In this document: one piece after another, positions 7,536-12,793 of the stretch
How positions within the stretch are numbered: the first letter of the stretch is position 1
Layout: the number at the start of each line of letters is the position of its first letter
Origin: Chitinophagales bacterium
Lineage (GTDB): Bacteria; Bacteroidota; Bacteroidia; Chitinophagales; Chitinophagaceae
Length of the DNA stretch: 12,793 nt
Assembly: GCA_015654495.1 (NCBI GenBank)
Contig: JAATGW010000581.1
Coordinates: forward strand, 1 to 12,793
Reading direction: 5' to 3'
The notes under the pieces: generated by a model
Told to the model about the DNA's origin: nothing
What the model saw: the letters and a program-made list of their open reading frames with translations, nothing else
Database searches by the model: none
Translations under genes and position numbers: made by a program

Positions 7536-8519
7536 ATGGAGAAAAAGAGGATTTTAATCACCGGCGCCGCAGGCTTTCTCGGATCTCACCTGAGTGATCG
7601 TTTTATCAAAGAAGGTTTCCATGTTATAGGCATGGATAATCTGATTACCGGCGACCTGAAAAATATTGAACATCTTTTCAAACTTGAACAGTTTGAATTT
7701 TATCATCATGATGTTTCAAAATTTATTCATGTTCCGGGCAAACTGGATTATATCCTCCATTTCGCATCTCCTGCCAGCCCCATCGACTATCTGAAAATCC
7801 CGATACAGACTTTGAAAGTTGGTTCACATGGTACGCATAATTGTCTTGGTCTTGCCAAAGCAAAAAGTGCACGGATACTTGTAGCGTCAACTTCAGAAGT
7901 GTATGGAGATCCAATGGTGCATCCGCAGAAAGAGGAATACTGGGGCAATGTGAACCCTGTGGGCCCGCGTGGTGTTTACGACGAAGCAAAAAGATTTATG
8001 GAATCTATCACCATGGCTTATCACACATTTCATGGTGTTGAAACCCGCATCATACGCATATTTAATACTTATGGTCCGCGTATGCGGCTCAATGATGGCC
8101 GCGCTCTTCCTGCATTTATCGGGCAGGCACTTCGTGGTGAGGATCTCACAGTGTTTGGTGATGGCAGTCAGACCAGGTCTTTCTGCTATGTGGATGATCT
8201 CGTTGAAGGTATTTACAGATTATTACTCAGCGACTATGCATATCCCGTTAATGTGGGTAACCCGAGTGAAATTTCATTGAAAGATTTTGCAGAGGAAATC
8301 ATAAAACTTACAGGCACCAAACAAAAAATCGTCTATAAACCCTTGCCGGTTGACGATCCGAAACAACGTCAGCCTGATATCACCAAAGCAAGAGAAATCC
8401 TTGGATGGGAGCCTCGTGTGAGCAGATCCGAAGGTTTAAAAATTACCTACGAATATTTTAAGTCCCTGCCTCCTGAAGAACTTGTAAAACAACCCAAAGA
8501 GTTTAAAAGCTTAAAATAA
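7536..8519 (+). CDS. uxs: UDP-glucuronate decarboxylase (UDP-xylose synthase)
   Basis: A 327-residue extended short-chain dehydrogenase/reductase that decarboxylates UDP-glucuronate to UDP-xylose through a 4-keto intermediate with tightly bound NAD+. Seen: GAAGFLGSHLSDRFI (nucleotide binding), MDNLITGDLKNIEHL, FEFYHHDV, LHFASPASPIDYLKIPIQTLKVGSHGTHN, STSEVYGDP, and the catalytic pair Y148/K152 in YDEAKRF, then RIFNTYGPRMRLNDGRALPAFI, DGSQTRSFCYVDDLVEG and RQPDITKAREILGWEP. This combination, especially ASPASPIDY and the RxPDI tail, separates UXS from GalE and RmlB. It starts 1 nt after the ugd stop and ends 1 nt before the next dehydrogenase, so it is almost certainly co-translated with ugd, which makes its substrate. 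The gene looks intact. Confidence 0.94.
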   Translation: MEKKRILITGAAGFLGSHLSDRFIKEGFHVIGMDNLITGDLKNIEHLFKLEQFEFYHHDVSKFIHVPGKLDYILHFASPASPIDYLKIPIQTLKVGSHGTHNCLGLAKAKSARILVASTSEVYGDPMVHPQKEEYWGNVNPVGPRGVYDEAKRFMESITMAYHTFHGVETRIIRIFNTYGPRMRLNDGRALPAFIGQALRGEDLTVFGDGSQTRSFCYVDDLVEGIYRLLLSDYAYPVNVGNPSEISLKDFAEEIIKLTGTKQKIVYKPLPVDDPKQRQPDITKAREILGWEPRVSRSEGLKITYEYFKSLPPEELVKQPKEFKSLK

Positions 8520-8520
8520 T

Positions 8521-9816
8521 ATGCTGATATATCAGGATTTACTGGATAAAAAGGCTAAACTGGCAGTGATCGGACTGGGATATGTCGGCTTACCTATTGC
8601 CCTCGAATTCGCAAAGAGGATTTCTGTGATTGGTTTTGACATCAATAATAAACGCATCGAACTGATGCGGCATGGTATTGACCCCAGCAAAGAAGTAAAA
8701 ACTGAAGATTTTAAAGACCGTGATATTGTTTTTACAAGTGATCTGGCAAAACTGAAAGAAGCAAAATTTTTCGTTGTTGCTGTTCCCACTCCTGTTGATA
8801 AATTTAATGTGCCTGATCTGAAACCTGTATTGGGTGCTTCCAGAACAATCGGAAAAGCAGTGAAAGAAGGCGATTATGTTGTTTTCGAATCAACAGTTTA
8901 TCCGGGATGTACTGAGGAGGATTGTTTGCCGGTAATTGAAAAGGAATCCGGACTTAAAAATAAAACTGATTTCAAACTGGGTTACTCTCCTGAACGGATT
9001 AATCCAGGTGATAAGAAGAATACTTTGCGGACTGTTGTTAAGATAGTATCAGGCTGCGATGCAGAGTCGCTTGATGAAATTGCAAAAGTGTATGAGCTTG
9101 TAGTAGATGCCGGTGTTCATCGCGCCACTTCAATTAAAGTTGCTGAAGCAGCAAAAATTATTGAAAATACCCAGCGTGATCTGAATCTCGCATTGATGAA
9201 TGAATTATCCATGATTTTCGACCGGATGCAAATCAATACCTACGATGTACTGGAAGCCGCCGGAACAAAATGGAATTTTTTGAAATTCAGCCCCGGCCTT
9301 GTCGGCGGTCATTGTATAGGTGTGGACCCTTATTATCTTACTCACAAAGCTGAGGCGATGGGCTATGATGCAAAAGTAATTTCCGCATCGAGGTTCATTA
9401 ATGATAATATGGCCCGGAACGTAGCACGCAAGGTTATTCAGCATGTATTGAGAAACGCACCCGATGTAAACAATGCAAAGGTGCTTGTGAAAGGAGTTAC
9501 CTTTAAAGAGAATGTGAGCGATATCAGGAATTCAAAAATTATTGATACGGTAAAGGAAATCCAGTCATTCAATATAAAGGTTGATGTGGAAGATCCTTTT
9601 GCTGAAGCTGATGAAGTGAAAGAGGAATATGGTCTTAACCTTGTACGCAACGATGGGTAAGACTATGATGCCGTGATCATTGCTATTCCGCATGAACCCT
9701 ATCTCGCATTAACGGATGCAGATTTTGTGAATATGACCCGGAATTCAGCATTGGTCGCAGATTTAAAAGGGGTGTATCGGGGTAAGATCAGAAGCAGGGC
9801 TTATTGGAGTTTATAA
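8521..9816 (+). pseudogene. UDP-N-acetylhexosamine 6-dehydrogenase (WbpO/TviB type), interrupted by an in-frame stop
   Basis: As written, translation ends at TAA 9658-9660 after 379 residues, but the same frame continues with DYDAVIIAIPHEPYLALTDADF...LVADLKGVYRGKI...YWSL up to a second TAA at 9814-9816. The whole frame is 431 residues counting gaplessly, the normal length for this family. The enzyme oxidises UDP-GlcNAc or UDP-GalNAc to the uronic acid. Seen: VIGLGYVGLPIALEFAK, ESTVYPGCTEEDCLPVIEKESGL, LGYSPERINPGDKKNTLRTVVKIVSG, and catalytic C265 in GLVGGHCIGVDPYYLTHKA. The missing 51 residues belong to the C-terminal UDP-binding domain, so the short product should fold poorly or lose activity. 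The stop replaces what would be GKD/GED/GQD, one substitution from Lys, Glu or Gln. It starts 1 nt after uxs. The cause may be a real mutation or a read error. Confidence 0.88.
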
Positions 9817-9834
9817 TGTAACGTGTAACCGAAG

Positions 9835-10886
9835 ATGAAAAAGACAATACTGGTAACCGGGGGTGCAGGATTTATCGGATCTCATGTTGTCCGTCTTTTC
9901 GTAAATAAATATCCCGATTACAAAATCGTTAACCTCGATTTGCTGACCTATGCCGGCAACCTGGAAAACCTCCGGGACATTGAAAAAAAATCAAACTACG
10001 AATTTGTTAAAGGTGATATTACCAATGAATCATTATCAATTCGCTTTTTGATGATTATAAATTTGATGCGGTAATACATCTCGCGGCTGAAAGTCATGTT
10101 GATCGTTCCATCATTGATCCGCTTTCTTTTATTAAGACAAATGTGCTTGGCACCGGCGTATTGCTCAACGCAGCAAAGCACCAGTGGAAAGAACATAAGG
10201 GAAATCTGTTTTATCATGTTAGCACTGATGAGGTATATGGTTCTCTCGGCGAAACAGGTTTTTTTACAGAAGAAACACCATATGACCCGCGTTCTCCTTA
10301 TTCTTCCAGTAAAGCAGCTTCTGATCATCTTGCAAAAGCTTATTATCATACCTACCATTTACCTGTCGTTATATCCAACTGTTCAAACAATTACGGTTCG
10401 CACCATTTCCCTGAAAAGCTGATTCCATTAATGATCAATAATATCATAAAGAAAAAAGCTCTGCCTGTATACGGCAAAGGTGAAAATGTGCGTGATTGGC
10501 TGTGGGTTGAAGATCATGCAAGGGCAATAGATATTATTTTCCATAAGGGGAAAACGGGAGAGACCTATAATATCGGAGGATTTAACGAATGGAAGAATAT
10601 TGACCTGGTGAAATTGCTTTGTGAGATTATGGATAAAAAGCTGAAACGTGCCCCGGGTGAATCTGCTGAACTCATCACCTATGTGAAAGACAGGGCAGGT
10701 CATGACCAGCGTTACGCAATTGATGCTTCCAAACTGAATCAGGAACTGGGATGGAAACCTACCCTTCAATTCGAAGAGGGATTGGAAAAAACCGTCGACT
10801 GGTACCTTGCGAATACTGAGTGGTCGGAACATATTTTATCAGGAGCTTACCAGACTTATTATCAGCAACAATATGAGTTGAGGTAA
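9835..10886 (+). pseudogene. rfbB: dTDP-glucose 4,6-dehydratase, broken by a one-base frameshift
   Basis: The enzyme (RmlB) makes dTDP-4-keto-6-deoxyglucose, the second step of dTDP-L-rhamnose synthesis. The 5' part, 9835 to about 10034, encodes VTGGAGFIGSHVVRLF and NLDLLTYAGNLENLRDI, then reads out of frame and stops at 10072-10074. From 10035 the -1 frame gives INSLFDDYKFDAVIHLAAESHVDRSIIDP without a break through VSTDEVYGSLGETGFF, YSSSKAASDHL (Y156, K160 in the joined protein), SNCSNNYGSHHFPEKLIPLMI, VYGKGENVRDWLWVEDHARAI to the stop at 10884-10886. Restoring one base between 10033 and 10035 yields a 350-residue protein of normal family length. The downstream frame has a possible ATG at 10143, but a product from there lacks the NAD-binding domain. 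It is followed by rmlC after 51 nt. It may be a true pseudogene or an indel error. Confidence 0.92.
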
Positions 10887-10937
10887 GTTTATTAAATGAA
10901 TTCACTTTAACTTCCCCGCTAAAAGGATTTCGTCCAC

Positions 10938-11498
10938 ATGCACTTCAGACCAACACCTTTTCCAGGACTTTTTATAATTAATCCGAAAGTGTTTGAGGAT
11001 TCCCGCGGATATTTTTTTGAGAGTTTTAATCAGCAGGCTTTTCTGGCTAATGGAATTGAGCAACACTGGGTTCAGGACAACCAGTCGAAATCCTCCTATG
11101 GCGTGATCCGGGGGTTGCATTACCAGCTAAATCCATATGCTCAGTCAAAACTGGTTCGTGTTCTGCACGGAACAATTCTCGATGTGGTAGTGGATCTCAG
11201 GAAAGGATCACCCGGCTACGGGGAAGTGTTTACTGTAGAATTGTCTGCAGAAAACAAAATGCAATTGCTGATTCCGAAAGGATTTGCCCACGGATTTTCA
11301 GTTCTGAGCCCCTTTGCGGAAGTGTTATATAAATGCGATTCCATTTACAATAAAGAATCAGAAGCGGGCATTATGTACAACGATACTTCTCTGAATATCG
11401 ATTGGAAAATTCCTGCAATAGAAGCTATTATTTCTGATAAAGACAGGCAGCATCCGGATTTTGCAGGTTGCAGGAATAATTTTGAATTTAATCCATGA
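10938..11498 (+). CDS. rfbC: dTDP-4-dehydrorhamnose 3,5-epimerase
   Basis: A 186-residue cupin-fold enzyme (RmlC), the third step of dTDP-L-rhamnose synthesis, acting on dTDP-4-keto-6-deoxyglucose. Seen: FEDSRGYFFESFN, WVQDNQSKSSYGVIRGLHYQ with H61 as the catalytic base, LVRVLHGTILDVVVDLRKGSPGYG, LLIPKGFAHGFSVLSPFAEVLYKCDSIYNKESEAGIMYND and IDWKIP. The length and all motifs are normal, so it looks intact. The start is the ATG at 10938, preceded by AAGGA ten bases upstream, one of the few reasonable ribosome binding sites here. It follows the broken rmlB after 51 nt and its stop overlaps the start of rmlD in ATGA, the sign of a coupled operon. Confidence 0.97.
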   Translation: MHFRPTPFPGLFIINPKVFEDSRGYFFESFNQQAFLANGIEQHWVQDNQSKSSYGVIRGLHYQLNPYAQSKLVRVLHGTILDVVVDLRKGSPGYGEVFTVELSAENKMQLLIPKGFAHGFSVLSPFAEVLYKCDSIYNKESEAGIMYNDTSLNIDWKIPAIEAIISDKDRQHPDFAGCRNNFEFNP

Positions 11499-12367
11499 AG
11501 CATCAGAAGATTCTTGTTACAGGTGCGAACGGTCAACTGGGAATGGAACTTCGTCAACTGGAGGGAGAATTTCCGCAGCATAGCTTTGAATTTACTTCAC
11601 GTGAAGAGCTCGCAATCGAAAACAGAAATGCGGTAGAAGATTTTTTTGAAAAAATAAAACCGACTTTCTGTATCAATTGTGCGGCATACACCGCGGTTGA
11701 TAAAGCAGAAACGGAAAAGGAAACTGCATTTGCCATCAATGGCGCAGCACCCGGATACCTTGCTGCGGCTTCAAAAAAATCCGGTTCCGGCTTTATTCAT
11801 ATTTCCACAGACTATGTATTTGATGGAACTGCAGTTGAGCCTTTACGTGAGTCAGACCTGGTGAATCCGCTGAACGTTTACGGCGCTTCCAAGCTGGAAG
11901 GAGAATATCAGACCTTACAACAACATCCTTCGCCGCTAATCATCCGCACTTCCTGGGTCTATTCCTCTTTTGGAAAAAATTTCGTGAAAACGATGATGAG
12001 ACTGATGAGTGAAAAAGAGTCAATAAGTGTGGTAAGCGATCAGGTTGGTTCACCAACCTATGCGGCGGATCTGGCTCTGGCACTGGTTAAGATTATTTCA
12101 TCTGACAGCCCAATTCCGCCCGGAATTTATAACTACAGTAATGAAGGAATAATCAGTTGGTATGATTTTGCCGTTGCAATAAAAGAAATAACCAATTCCT
12201 CCTGCCTTGTTGTTCCGATTCCATCAGCCGCTTATCCCACGCCGGCAAAGCGCCCTGCTTATTCGGCAATGAGCAAAGAAAAATTCAGGCATTCTTCAGG
12301 GTTTGAAATACCTGCCTGGCGGGAAAGTCTTGAAATATGTATTGCAAAAATAAAGGCGGATAGATAA
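11495..12367 (+). CDS. rfbD: dTDP-4-dehydrorhamnose reductase
   Basis: A 290-residue short-chain dehydrogenase/reductase (RmlD) that reduces dTDP-4-keto-L-rhamnose to dTDP-L-rhamnose with NAD(P)H. Seen: ILVTGANGQLGMELRQL (nucleotide binding, from residue 6), CINCAAYTAVDKAETE, AINGAAPGYLAAASKK, FIHISTDYVFDGT, the catalytic Y129/K133 in NVYGASKLEGE, IIRTSWVYSSFGKNFVKTMMRLM, VVSDQVGSPTYAADLA and RPAYSAMSKEKF. The gene is full length and intact. Its ATG overlaps the rmlC stop by 4 nt. It is the last gene of the operon in this window; the palindromic repeat array begins within a few bases of its stop. rmlA, the thymidylyltransferase needed for the first step, is not seen here. Confidence 0.97.
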   Translation: MKHQKILVTGANGQLGMELRQLEGEFPQHSFEFTSREELAIENRNAVEDFFEKIKPTFCINCAAYTAVDKAETEKETAFAINGAAPGYLAAASKKSGSGFIHISTDYVFDGTAVEPLRESDLVNPLNVYGASKLEGEYQTLQQHPSPLIIRTSWVYSSFGKNFVKTMMRLMSEKESISVVSDQVGSPTYAADLALALVKIISSDSPIPPGIYNYSNEGIISWYDFAVAIKEITNSSCLVVPIPSAAYPTPAKRPAYSAMSKEKFRHSSGFEIPAWRESLEICIAKIKADR

Positions 12368-12382
12368 CCGGGATTGTAGAAA

Positions 12383-12474
12383 CCCAGGGCTTACGCCCTG
12401 CGCTACAATACTCACCGTTCCTACGGCCCCAGGGTTGAAACCCTGCGCTATAGGTTGCACCGTTCCTACGGAAC
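12383..12474. repeat. Degenerate repeat pair with a 45-bp period
   Basis: Two short blocks lacking the long spacer. Inverted repeats are CAGGGC-TTAC-GCCCTG (12385-12400) and CAGGGTT-GA-AACCCTG (12430-12445); the linked GTTCCTACGG motif occurs at 12417 and 12462. Both pairs are exactly 45 bp apart. The first has lost the right arm of its short palindrome (GGCCC in place of GGAAC). Confidence 0.85.
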
Positions 12475-12793
12475 TGAAAACACGGGATTGTATTTGCCTT
12501 TCACTTCGTACTTCGGCCTTCGTACTTCGGCCTTCGGCCTTCGTATCCGTACCCAGGATTGAAATCCTGGGCTATAAAATCATCGTTCCTACGGAACTGA
12601 AAACCATAATTGTATTTGCCTTTCACTTCGTACTTCGGCCTTCGGCCTTCGTATCCGTACCCAGGATTGAAATCCTGCGCTATAAAATCACCGTTCCTAC
12701 GGAACTGAAAACACGGGATTGTATTTGCCTTTCATTTCGAACTTCGGCCTTCGGCCTTCGTATCCGTACCCAGGATTGAAATCCTGGGCTATA
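12462..12793. repeat. Three long repeat units of 123, 108 and at least 101 bp
   Basis: Units begin at GTTCCTACGGAAC: 12462-12584, 12585-12692 and 12693-12793 (cut by the window end). Each continues with CTGAAAAC, a TTGTATTTGCCTTTCA stretch, a run of 7-bp CTTCGGC repeats, TATCCGTA and the 20-bp inverted repeat followed by GCTATA. Unit 1 is 15 bp longer than unit 2, mainly through an extra copy of a 14-bp piece in the CTTCGGC run. Otherwise the units are nearly identical, suggesting recent duplication or gene-conversion-like homogenisation. Confidence 0.88.

Larger units (their letters stand above)
12373..12793. repeat. Tandem array of palindromic intergenic repeats, open at the right edge
   Basis: The 426 nt after rfbD hold no gene. 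They consist of repeated blocks of three parts: a long inverted repeat such as CCCAGGATTGAAATCCTGGG (12552-12571, 12769-12788, and 12660-12679 with one changed base), a GCTATA-like joint, and a short palindrome GTTCCTACGGAAC (12462-12474, 12585-12597, 12693-12705). From the second block on, a spacer rich in repeats of CTTCGGC separates the blocks. Similar CCCAGGGTTGAAACCCTGGG-type sequences are, from memory, dispersed intergenic repeats in Bacteroidota and some other phyla. No transposase is linked here. It may act as a transcription end or RNA-stability element for the operon, which is inference. Confidence 0.92.

Noticed and set aside
9673..9816. Reinitiation at an in-frame GTG after the dehydrogenase stop to give a separate small protein.
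   Set aside because: The 47-residue product would be only a fragment of the UDP-binding domain with no ribosome binding site.
10029..10074. Programmed -1 frameshift in rmlB, given a run of five T at about 10044-10048.
   Set aside because: The run is not a good slippery heptamer, and the residues INSLF upstream of it already fit the family in the -1 frame, placing the shift at 10033-10035. Metabolic genes of this family are not known to use recoding.
10143..10886. A separate shorter epimerase gene starting at ATG 10143.
   Set aside because: Family sequence continues upstream in the same frame to 10035 and the first part is encoded just before in another frame, so it is one broken rmlB.
12435..12779. 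A 114-codon open frame across the repeat array, with internal repeated peptides.
   Set aside because: It is only the translation of the noncoding tandem repeats; unit lengths happen to be multiples of three (123, 108), which keeps the frame open. It has no codon bias, start context or known family.
12383..12793. Possible CRISPR array.
   Set aside because: The spacers are themselves repeated and nearly identical, the unit is over 100 bp, and no cas gene is present.

Overview
The window looks like chromosomal DNA of a member of the Bacteroidota, probably the Chitinophagales/Sphingobacteriales side, though the genus cannot be fixed from sequence alone. The reasons are: CcmB, CcmC and a CcmD-type small protein in the form typical of this phylum next to an NAD(P)-glutamate dehydrogenase; a 263-residue protein with a GINDR-containing C-terminal domain that I recall only from Bacteroidota; poor Shine-Dalgarno sequences; and a few TAnnTTTG boxes. 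No rRNA, tRNA, CRISPR, transposase or phage gene was found.

Left part (1-4978), mostly minus strand: read in the direction of transcription, a Kdo transferase (waaA/kdtA), then thymidine kinase (tdk), the heme export/cytochrome c maturation genes ccmB, ccmC and ccmD, and the N-terminal 178 residues of glutamate dehydrogenase running off the left edge. One plus-strand gene of unknown function (2952-3743) sits between tdk and waaA, divergent from the first and overlapping the 3' end of the second by 28 nt.

Right part (5072-12367), all plus strand: a compact nucleotide-sugar operon. It holds a WbpE-like sugar aminotransferase, UDP-glucose 6-dehydrogenase, UDP-glucuronate decarboxylase (UDP-xylose synthase), a WbpO/TviB-type UDP-HexNAc 6-dehydrogenase, and rmlB, rmlC, rmlD for dTDP-L-rhamnose. 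Gaps are 1 nt between three of the genes and rmlC/rmlD overlap by 4 nt. Together they would make UDP-GlcA, UDP-xylose, a UDP-HexNAc uronate (possibly aminated) and dTDP-rhamnose for a surface polysaccharide. No glycosyltransferase, flippase, polymerase or rmlA is in view, so the locus should continue or be completed elsewhere.

Two neighbouring genes of this operon are broken as written. The UDP-HexNAc dehydrogenase has an in-frame TAA at 9658-9660 followed by 51 further recognisable codons, and rmlB has lost one base near 10033-10035. Both are single-base lesions, so real gene decay and sequencing/assembly error are both possible.

Tail (12368-12793): beginning immediately after the rmlD stop is a noncoding tandem array of palindromic repeats with a nested structure: a 45-bp period first, then units of 123, 108 and at least 101 bp. 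It runs off the right edge. This is the most unusual structure in the window. I did not find convincing evidence for a new defence, mobile or signalling system.
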